Shown: positions 55,632 through 64,000 of the stretch, one piece after another
How the letters are laid out: each line of letters starts with the position of its first letter
Numbering within the stretch: the stretch's first letter is position 1
Source: Rotaria sp. Silwood1
Lineage: Eukaryota; Rotifera; Eurotatoria; Philodinida; Philodinidae
Length of the DNA stretch: 64,000 bases
Reading direction: 5' to 3'
Assembly (NCBI GenBank): GCA_905250075.1
Contig: CAJNOP010000004.1
Location: 186,001 to 250,000 of the forward strand
Position numbers and translations under genes: made by a program
Notes under the pieces: model-generated
What the model saw: the letters and a program-made list of their open reading frames with translations, nothing else
What the model was told of the DNA's origin: nothing
Database searches by the model: none

Positions 55632-55987
55632 ATGATGCATTCATTTCGTCAACAATTAATAATATATTTCTCTATTTGGTTTCTTTTCATTTGCATTGTT
55701 CATAGTTCTCGTCAAGTAAAATATAATTGTTATTATAATTATCGATTAATATATTATTTAAATTCTTTTAGAATGCTGAAGAACATTATGTCAATGAAAA
55801 AACGAATTCTCATGATCAAATATTAACTGCTCCTGATCGTCAAACATTAAAAGAAATGTTAAGTCGTCGAAGTTTTTATGATCCTGCATTTGGTGATTCT
55901 TGGTCAAGATATTTAGAAAAAAAACGTAATTTATTCGATCCAGCTTATGGCGATTGGGCCAATAGCTTTAAACGATCGCATGACTAA
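55632..55987 (+). CDS. Secreted neuropeptide-like precursor with two related peptides
   Basis: Two exons, 55632-55715 and 55772-55987, joined in phase 0, give 99 residues. The first 28 are a signal peptide with a long hydrophobic core (LIIYFSIWFLFICIV). After a spacer come two related segments bounded by basic cleavage sites: R60-R61, then SFYDPAFGDSWSRYLE (62-77), K78-K79-R80, then NLFDPAYGDWANSF (81-94), K95-R96 and a short SHD tail. The shared core is F-(Y)-D-P-A-(F/Y)-G-D-(S)-W. Neither has the Gly needed for C-terminal amidation. There are no cysteines in the peptides. This is the classic plan of a prohormone processed by proprotein convertases. I do not recognise the peptide family. Two adjacent ATGs (55632 and 55635) could start translation. 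Confidence 0.7.
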
Positions 55988-56770
55988 GAAAAACTAAAAA
56001 AAAAGAAGCAACCTTTTTTTTCCTGTTCCTTCTCATTTTATTCATGAACCTTAATGACGAAAAACAAAAAAAAAGAACGAAAAACTATTAATAAAATAAA
56101 AATAATTTTTGATTGATCATGAAAATGTTATTAAACATAACAATTTTTATTTCTCTAATCTAAAAATGAGATGATTCTTCTTTTTTTTTTTTTTCTTTTA
56201 CATGCGTACATATTTTTATATGATTCTGCTTGTACAATAAAAAATGCGGATCAAGAAACAAATAAAACAGAAAATAGAATTAATTTCCATGTTTGCACCC
56301 ATTATTATACAGCAAATATCACAAAAAAATACATATATATATATATATATATATAAGAACAATGTCCAAACATAGAAGAATACACTGTTCTTTAAAGAAA
56401 AAAAAACATACACACACAACAAAAAAAAACGAAGTCGAACTGTGAGTACGCAGAAACAAAAGAAAAAAAAAACCATATGAATATATCATCTGCTACGCAG
56501 AACTATGAATACGAGAACAAAAAAAAGAAACGAAATAACAGTAAAATTATATACAGTTTTGAAATGAAACAACGAATCGCCGTATTTCTAATCGATCAAG
56601 AAACGCGAATGAGAGAGAGCAGCAGCAGGAGTAATTAGTCGACACAAAGAAGAAAAAGAAAAAGAAATAGAACTAATGAAAGACACCCACATACATACAT
56701 ATCGTATGAAAAAAAAACATAAGAACAAAGAAAAACACAAAATTTATCTTTAGTCTATTTTTCAGGATTT
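55988..56770. other. 3' flanks of convergent genes
   Basis: A-rich DNA with a TA repeat (about 56329-56355) between the peptide-precursor gene and the 3' end of MePCE. It likely holds both 3' UTRs; AATAAAATAAAA lies near 56091. No exon seen. Confidence 0.45.
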
Positions 56771-58824
56771 TCAATTGTCAAGAATATGCGATGGTTTAAG
56801 AAATAAAAACATCGATCGTTGAAAACCTATGAAAAATAAATTATTTCAAATTTAATTAATGAAAAAAAAAATTTTGTTTTTTTTTAAAACCTTTATGCAT
56901 ATGATTTGGTGTTGCTATTGTAGTGCATGTTTCGAAACCGACTTCAGCCGATAGCAGATAAGATACAAATTCTGTTGGTTTGAATTCTATACGATTATAT
57001 GTTTCCGTTATATCCTTCTACAAAAACCAAAATCAATAATAATTTTTTCTAGCGAAAATATTTTCACTATTGAATGAAAGCCAAGTATTAGACAAGGAAT
57101 CAAAGAATATTTTTCTTACCGTCATTCGACGCTTAAGTCGATAACTTGACCATGGTTGTGGTTCAAGAATCAATCTTCCACCTGGGTATAATGTTCGATA
57201 AATTCGTTTAAAAAATCGTTTAAGACCTTGATCACCAAAATTTAAATGTATCCATTTTGTTACACTAAATGCAATAATTGTATCATATTCTGCTCTTATA
57301 TTAGCCAAATCTTCATCGTTATCAAGCACAAAATTTTCCTAAAATAATATTAAAAATATAATTTTTTTTTTTGACATTAAATTAAATTACAAAAAATAAC
57401 AAAAAACAAAAGATTATCGACGAATGCTTTCTGCTCGTAAGTAACTTTTTTCTTCTCCAATTCATTCTTTCTTTCTCTTTTTTTTTTTTTTGTTTTTAAT
57501 CTTGGAAAAATTTTAGCATTAAATATATCTTATCACCTGTTCAATGCTGTATCATCACCATAGTAGATGAAGTAGAAAAATAACTGAGATGTATGTCGAC
57601 CAGATTCGTGGCTGCTCACTCGCTCGCTCCGGCTCAGCTCGATCAGCAGAAAGCATTCGTCGCTTGGACTCAATCCAAAGTTCATTTAATAACCCTGAAA
57701 TATATATATATATATGAATTTTTTTATAATAATTTAGAAAGTAAAAAAAAAAAAAGGTTTCAATTCACACCTGCTGAAAGCGCAGGTTAAATGGATAGCG
57801 CTTATTGTGATTATTATCATTATTTGTATTTAAATTATTATTATTAGCTGTTTGTATACGATTCCATAATTGATGTCGAGCTTGTTGAATAAGTTGTTGA
57901 TCAATATCAATACCAACAATTTGATCAGGTTGAAAATGTTCAGCAACATAGAATGTCACATGACCTGTATGACATCCTAAAAAAAAAAGAAAACACGATC
58001 ATAATGAATTAAGAAATATTTTTAAATAGAAGAAAAAATAATTAATTTTTTTTTATTCATCAGTTTAATTTAAAAATCAGCATATTTATCTCAGTCGAAA
58101 GATGGTGTATTTATATATTCATCATTTGAATATTACTTTTTTTTTTATTATTTTATTTTCTATAAAAACTTACCAACATCTAATACTTGTTTATTATGAA
58201 ACCAATTATGTTCAAGATATTGTAAACGTTGATCATGATTTGGTTGTCGATAACCATAATAACCTTGAAAATTTCCATATCGTGGTGGTTGACTATGTCT
58301 TCGTTTTTTATCATAGCGTTTTTTATGTATTGGATATATCATTGAATTATTAATATTTTGTTCATTTATACTATTTGATGGAATAGAATCAAGATTATTA
58401 AAATCTTCATCATTACGTGATGATGTATCAAGACGAAGTGGATCAAAAATATCAGGTTGAAGTAAAATTTCAACTGGTCGATCATTATCATTATTAGTAT
58501 TATTATTATTATTATTTGTATGATCATTGTTGATTATTGATGATGATGATGTTGTTCGTGTTAATCGTTTTTTCTTTTGTATAAGTGCATTTAAATTAAG
58601 TGGATCTTTTCGATTGCCACCTAATTAATAAACAAAAATTTTAAATTATTAATAATAAAAAAAGAACAATTTATAATCTTACCAAAACGAAAATGTATAG
58701 GAATTTGATTTTTTTTTGCAAGTTTTTTTTTCATAATACGTGATTGTTTTTTTATTGGTCTTTGTATTATATTTGATGACATTAGAGGAAAGAAATTGTT
58801 TGTTAGATCTTCGCCAGTTGCCAT
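56771..58824 (-). CDS. MEPCE: 7SK snRNA methylphosphate capping enzyme
   Basis: Six exons on the minus strand, 58824-58683, 58620-58174, 57976-57771, 57338-57120, 57017-56891 and 56826-56771, give 398 residues in frame. It transfers methyl from S-adenosylmethionine to the 5' gamma-phosphate of 7SK RNA, which holds P-TEFb inactive. The signature starts with FGGNRKDPLNLNALI and RPVEILLQPDIFDPLRL, then the YGNFQGYYGYR block. The SAM-binding motif is VLDVGCHTGH (193-202) with IVGIDID following; SVTKWIHLNFGDQGLKRFF, LEPQPWSSY (about 324-331) and the terminal KGFQRSMFLF match human MePCE closely. Human MePCE is 689 residues; the long Pro-rich N-terminus is absent here. The inserts are Asn/Asp-rich repeats. 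It is distinguished from BCDIN3D by the GGN..DPLNLN block. Confidence 0.93.
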
Positions 58825-59753
58825 ATTCTTTCATTAATTTTGAAAGAAAAGAAAGAATTTTTCAATTATATATTATTATATAATAGACGCTTATTAACAC
58901 ACGTACACGTGAATGATAAAAATAGATATACACGATATAGTCGGAAAGATACACAAATAGAATAAATAGAAATAGAACACCTTGATAATTCGATGCGTCA
59001 AATAAATGAAAGATAAATATAGGCGCTTTTTCTTTCTTGTTTTTAGTTGAATATTATTATTGATATAAATATGTTCGATTGGTTGCTAGATGAAACAGCG
59101 AACGAATGAAATGTATAAAATAAAATACAACGATTTTATATATCTATCTTAAATAATCAAACCGCGACCTTGTCGTTTCTTTTTATAGTACATAACAAAA
59201 TATGGATTAAATAAGGTAGAATATGGATTTATTAATGCAGAAGAATTTTTTTTATGTTTTTGTAAATTACTAAAGAAATATTTTAAATAATAAAAATCTA
59301 TTTTAATGAAAATATATTCAAATATATTTATTGTTTTATTTAATAGTCACGTGGTTGAAAAGAGGTTTGTATATTATAAATTATGTCGAATTTACCAATC
59401 GACCATGAAGCGCTATGTGCTCTTGATGTCAAAATATGTCATTGAATTTATATGATAAATGTTTTTCTTTTTGTAATCAATTCATGTGATAGTTAATAAT
59501 ATATCTTTAAAGATAATAGAAATTTAAAGTGAACATTCAAGAAAATCTTATCATTGTTGTTGAAAATTTTTATTTTACTAAAACTATAATAAAAATAAAT
59601 AGTAAAGCTTCAAAAATTTGTATCGTTTAGATCATTTTTTTTGTAATATGATTGTCTCAATATGTTCTTCACTATTATTTTTCATTCAAAAAAGTATTTG
59701 AAATAGAGTAAAAGTTTTTTAATTAAGCAGTTAACAGTATTCACTACCATTGA
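58825..59753. other. Upstream flank of MePCE, no gene recognised
   Basis: AT-rich spacer, presumably with the MePCE promoter near 58825-59100. Nothing else recognisable. Confidence 0.4.
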
Positions 59754-59761
59754 TTGATATC

Positions 59762-59940
59762 CAGGGCCATAGCCAGGGGGTGTGCAAAGGGTGCCCGGGC
59801 ACACCCCTTGGCCAAAAAATATCTGGAGGGGGGTACGAGCTAAAAATCTTTTTGAGAAACAAAAATTTATTTTGCTGCTGGTGTGCACCTCCCATAATGT
59901 GTCGGGCACCCTCCTTGGAAAATTCCTGGCTAGGCCACTG
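59762..59940. mobile_element. hAT-type MITE with perfect 8-bp target duplication
   Basis: TTGATATC flanks both ends (59754-59761 and 59941-59948), an exact 8-bp duplication. The ends are inverted repeats, CAGGGCCATAGCCAGG on the left and CAGTGGCCTAGCCAGG read in reverse on the right. CAG-starting repeats containing TAGCCAGG and 8-bp duplications are typical of hAT elements. The 179-base body is GC-rich for this genome and non-coding. Confidence 0.92.
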
Positions 59941-59948
59941 TTGATATC

Positions 59949-61517
59949 TATTAAAGTTGACTTCAATTTAATATAGTAAACTATTTCAATTAATTCAAAT
60001 CAAATTTCAGTCTAAAAAGATGAATTGTTATCTATGTACTTTTTTTTCCCCATGTATAGCTGATTTTCTTGATCTGTAATTCGGTTTGAAAGGAAATTAT
60101 AATATAGTATTTCATGGTATACATTTGAAATAATATTTTTTCTTTTGCGCCCTTTATATACTTAAAAAACAGATAACAATCAACAAAATATAAGATTCTA
60201 TCTTGTCATCTATCATTAAATGTTTGAATAATAGACGTTAACTGTCATCAAAAAAAAAAAAAATCTTCGAAGAATGATAACTCATTGATTTCATAAATAA
60301 ATTTTTAGATTATATTTCACCATAGTTATTTTCAATTCGATGTTCTTGTTATCAATAATAGATTATTATTATCTAGCTCGAAGATAGAAAAATATATTAA
60401 GATCTATTGATGCATAATGATAAACTATTTTCTATGATTTTTGATTAATTATTTACAAACAATATTGGCAAATTTCATTACTAATTTAATCGATATTTAA
60501 AAATGAAAATTTTAATAATTTATTTCTTTTTATATTACTATGAAAATATATTTGCATTTTTTTTATGTAAATTAGTTTCTTTTTTCGTATCTAAGAAAAT
60601 AAAAAATAATGTGTAGTATACAAAAATAAACTAGTGCTAATATATTATCTATCTGTTGTCGTAACATATATTATCTATCATAATTTAATCTAAATAGAAA
60701 ACAATTTTTTCTTTAGTTCCTTGTAATATATACATTGAATTCAAAATATCAATAAACTAATAGTTTTTTTTTCTTGTAATCATTTTTTATTTTGGTCAAT
60801 ATCCAATCATTAAAATCAATAGGAGAATATGTGATTATAGAAGATATATATATGTTAGTTATTTATTTAGGAAAAATAGAAGATCATTTACATTATTGAA
60901 ATTGAATCCTTTCATAGTCGAATGCAAAAAAAATTGATCTATGTATTTATTCAAATAATAATGTCATTAGAAAATTAAATATTGGTCAATTGGGAATTTT
61001 TTATGAACCTAGAGATGAAGTATTACATACATGAAATGAATCTAATTTATAGTTTACTGAAACTATTAAACAATAATATATATATATCTACTTGTTTCAT
61101 TTGGAGTGAAAGCCTTTTTTTTTTCTTATTGAGTGAATGTAATTAAATATGATGTAAAAATTTTCTCAAATGAATTTTCAGATAGTAGCTATCTATTTAT
61201 TAGCACTTGCTGTACATTATCATAAAAGAATAAAAATGTATCATAGACATTTTCATTCAGATTCTTGAGAATAATGTTTTTTTCTGAAGATTTATAAAAA
61301 TATTAATGAAATAGTTGTAATTTTCATTGTCATCATTTTATTATACATTTTATACATATTCTACCTTGTTTGATGTTCTTTTTTTGTTATTTAAACATCA
61401 AAACTCTTTGAGAAATAACATCTGCCATATTTTACTAAAATTTTTCCTTGTAAGTATTTTTAGTATATGATTTATAGACATAAACTAAGATTATTACTGA
61501 TAAAATAATAGTCGTGA
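59949..61517. other. Intergenic, no gene recognised
   Basis: Very AT-rich, with frequent stops in all frames. No repeat pair or exon was recognised. Confidence 0.45.
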
Positions 61518-61519
61518 TA

Positions 61520-62205
61520 CAGGGTTTGTCAAAATTATACACCCCCCTTTGTCATTGATTTTTCTCTATGAAAACGAATAGGTGGATCAAATGTAAACAG
61601 TGATTTCGATAGCTCTCAAAGTTCTCTATCGGTTGCAGTCTATTGGAAACTTTCAAAGATGACTTCACCATGTAATTTTTTGAAAATGTGTAAGACCCCA
61701 TTTTTGACTTTTAAAAAGATTTGTCAGGCATCGTTTCGAATGCAACCATCTGATAGAGCTGAAAATTTTGAGCAAAATGAGTGGTCGCATGGCTCTCCAC
61801 GACTTTTCAGTGAGACGTTATAAGTATAACAAAAGTCGAAAAAAATCCGAAAAATCATCAAAAATCTGTTGAAAACACGTTTTTTCCGGCTTTTGTTATA
61901 CTTATAACTTCTCACTGAAAAGCCGTGGAGAGTCGTGCGACCACTCATTTTGTTCAAAATTTTCATCTCTATCAGATGGTTGCATTCGAAATGATGTCTG
62001 ACAAATCTTTTTAAAAGTCAAAAAATGGGGTCTTACGCATTTTCAAAAAATTACATGGTGAAGTCATCTTTGAAAGTTTCCATTATACTGCAATCTATAG
62101 AGAACTTCGAGAGCTATCGAAATCATTGTTTACATTTGATCCAGCTATTCGTTTTCATAGAGAAAAATCAATGACAAACGGAGGTCTATAATTTTGACAA
62201 ATCTG
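61520..62205. mobile_element. Full-length palindromic MITE with TA target duplication
   Basis: TA at 61518-61519 and 62206-62207 flanks a palindrome that starts CAGGGTTTGTCAAAATTATA and ends with the complement, CAGATTTGTCAAAATTATAG in reverse. The arms run almost to the centre near 61860, where TATAACTT/AAGTATAA copies meet around a short spacer. TA duplication suggests mobilisation by a Tc1/mariner-type transposase. No coding capacity. Confidence 0.88.
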
Positions 62206-62487
62206 TATTATTCATATGGTAGATATGCTCTATTATTGTATCATGGTTTTTTTTATAGATGAAGTTCGATCAACGAGTTAGTCTCAAATTGAAGAAGAAT
62301 AATTTCATTAAAAAAAATATATTGATTTAAATCCTTGAAAAACAATAGAAATTAATATTAAATTGAAATGCCAAGTAATTTCTATTGATCATGACATGAC
62401 TGCAAATCAATGTCAATCAACATGTTTGATTGTCATGTCCTGTTAATTCTTGAAAACATTAGATGATTATATTGTAGACGTAGAGCA

Positions 62488-63068
62488 ATTAATGTCGAAT
62501 TTTTTTTTAAAGTACTAACGACTATTTTTTAAATAACTTTTCAAGAATACAAGCTATAGAAGTCAGAGTTTCACCGTTAGAAAGAGCAATGTGTGGGACG
62601 TCGATTTGTATAAAATTCATTAGATTCAAAGAACTTTTGTATAATTGTTTGCAGTCAGATATTTTATTTGCTGTCTATTTTCATGAATTTTCGTGACAAG
62701 TTAACATCAAATTAGACCAAAATGTAGCCCAAATTGTCCTCTATTCGTACTAAAATTTTCATGTTTTAACATCAAAGCATAAGGAAAAAGAACTCAAGAG
62801 TAAAATGCAAAGATTTGAAAACTCTAGCAAAAATATAGGACGATTTGGGCTACATTTTAGTCTAATATGAAGTTAACTTGTCACGAAAATTCATGAAAAT
62901 AGACAGCAAATAACTATACAAAAGTTCTTTGAATCTGATGAATTTTATACAGATTGACGTCCCCCACCTTAATCTTTCTAACGGTGAAAGTCCGACTTCT
63001 ATAGCTTGTATCCTTGAAAAGTTATTCAAAAAATGGTCGTTAATACTTAAAAAAAAGTTCAGCATTAG
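62488..63068. repeat. Long palindromic element
   Basis: The left arm, about 62488-62755, is complementary to about 62822-63068; for example TTTCACCGTTAGAAAG on the left pairs with CTTTCTAACGGTGAAA on the right, and AATGTAGCCCAAAT pairs with ATTTGGGCTACATT. The spacer is about 65 bases. The outer limits are uncertain and no target duplication is clear. It lies 280 bases from the previous palindrome but is unrelated in sequence. Confidence 0.85.
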
Positions 63069-63518
63069 TTAGAAGACGTACATGCTATTTGTAAGCAACG
63101 ATAAAATATCTGCTAAAAAAAATGTTAAATTATGGCTATATTTTGGAATTTTTTTTTCCGACTTCATTGATTGATAAATAATTAAAATTGAGAGGAAGTA
63201 TATACAAGATATTGGAACATTTAATACAACTATTAGTTTTACTATCATCTAGATTCAATAAAAAATTCCATACTCATTTTTTGCACATGATTTCTTGATC
63301 TTAATTGAAATATCGAGTAAGTTCAAGGTAATATTATTATATTGATTTTTCGATACGATTTTAGACACTTATTAAACAATCAAATAATAGAATTTTGATC
63401 TGTAGTTTTATCCATAGATAATTCAAATGATTCTGAAAACCTTCTAAAAAATTTCTACCGAAAAGAAAATTCAATTGTCAAGAATATTGAATTGTTAAGT
63501 GAACTCGATATTTAGGAC

Positions 63519-63948
63519 ATGTCGGTACCAAGTGACTATTTATTAGAAACTATAGATCTTGACAAAGAAAAATTCTTTTCCGACTTAAAAGTGATTATAC
63601 CTAATTATGAACTAGTTTTCAAGTCGATATTTCATTATATGCTTTTTGGGTAAGTATCTAAAATTGGATCAAAAGTTCCGTAAGTTGGTCCTCATTCAAC
63701 TATAGAAATTCGTAGACATAAACATTTTTAGAATTTTTTTAATCTTCTCAAGACTTCTTGATAAATTCAATTCATGACTAAACATCAAATAAAAATTTAG
63801 TCCTCGTAAATACATAATGTATCTAAAGTCCATACAAATCTTTTGTAATATTTATTGAGTAATTATATATATATGGATCTTTTCTTTCGATTATTCAAAA
63901 TTTTATTTTTATTTCAATTTTATTAAAATTGATTTATAGACGAAGTCG
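63519..63948 (+). CDS. Doubtful two-exon small gene
   Basis: The frame from ATG at 63519 is open to 63649, where a consensus donor GTAAGT begins; an acceptor-like TTTAG ends three bases before the ATG. Joining to an acceptor at 63939 would add RSRRSSIAK and stop, giving a protein of about 53 residues with no recognised domain. The same right-hand DNA can be read on the minus strand as the end of another gene (63934-64000), and both cannot be right. Confidence 0.2.
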
Positions 63949-64000
63949 AAGATCATCAATAGCAAAATGACAATTACCACAGTTTCCTGTATAAGTTGGA
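63934..64000 (-). CDS. Possible 3' end of a gene continuing past the window
   Basis: On the minus strand the right edge of the window reads PTYTGNCGNCHFAIDDLRLR, then Leu and a TAA stop at 63936-63934. The composition looks protein-like, with a CGNC motif, but 21 codons are too few for a family call. It conflicts with the plus-strand reading just above. Confidence 0.2.
   Translation of the reverse strand, partial: PTYTGNCGNCHFAIDDLRLRL

Noticed and set aside
59682-59976. Several open frames of 64-94 codons
   Set aside because: They are translations of the GC-rich hAT MITE at 59762-59940 and flanks.
61724-61966. 80-codon minus-strand frame
   Set aside because: It lies across the centre of the palindrome at 61520-62205; the open frame reflects symmetry, not coding.

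Overview
The window is nuclear DNA from an animal. It is very AT-rich. The genes have many short introns, often about 50-70 bases, with AT-rich bodies and GT..AG ends, and codons strongly prefer A or T in the third position. Gene content is metazoan: an FGF-receptor kinase, M-Ras, KICSTOR ITFG2, ciliary proteins, neuronal calcium sensors and a neuropeptide-like precursor. A fungal-type Grg1 stress protein, a fungal-like GT32 fragment, many small non-autonomous transposons, and splice acceptors a few bases before several start codons (compatible with spliced-leader trans-splicing) together point to a rotifer, most likely a bdelloid such as Rotaria. That assignment is inference. Every exon chain below was joined by hand from reading frame, splice sites and intron phase, without transcript evidence.

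Layout. 1-3.8 kb: a long palindromic repeat split by an insertion that carries a hAT-type element; then the 3' end of a GT32 (inositol-phosphoceramide mannosyltransferase-like) gene and a complete Grg1-like gene. 3.8-7.3 kb: no recognisable genes. 7.4-16.3 kb: an assembly gap of 100 Ns, a SAXO4/PPP1R32-like ciliary gene (-), DOLPP1 (+), the closely spaced pair FMC1 and TSEN15 (+), and a NAP1-family histone chaperone (-). 16.3-20.9 kb: non-coding, low complexity. 20.9-31.7 kb: FGFR-like kinase (+) and ITFG2 (+), each with a copy of the same foldback element in an intron. 33.0-43.6 kb: M-Ras, GH35 beta-galactosidase with a Tc1-like remnant in an intron, a CIMIP1-like ciliary gene, and a neuronal calcium sensor locus with two alternative 5' halves. 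43.6-49.3 kb: gene desert. 49.3-58.8 kb: CLC-3/4/5 type chloride/proton exchanger (+), a small secreted neuropeptide-like precursor (+) and MePCE (-). 58.8-64 kb: mobile-element debris (a hAT MITE with a perfect 8-bp target duplication and two long palindromes) and one doubtful short gene at the end.

Most genes are unrelated housekeeping or signalling genes rather than one pathway. The best candidates for something undescribed are the paired-peptide precursor at 55.6-56.0 kb, the Grg1-like gene beside the GT32 fragment at 2.5-3.8 kb, the dual-5'-half calcium sensor locus at 41.1-43.6 kb, and the foldback elements lying inside introns.
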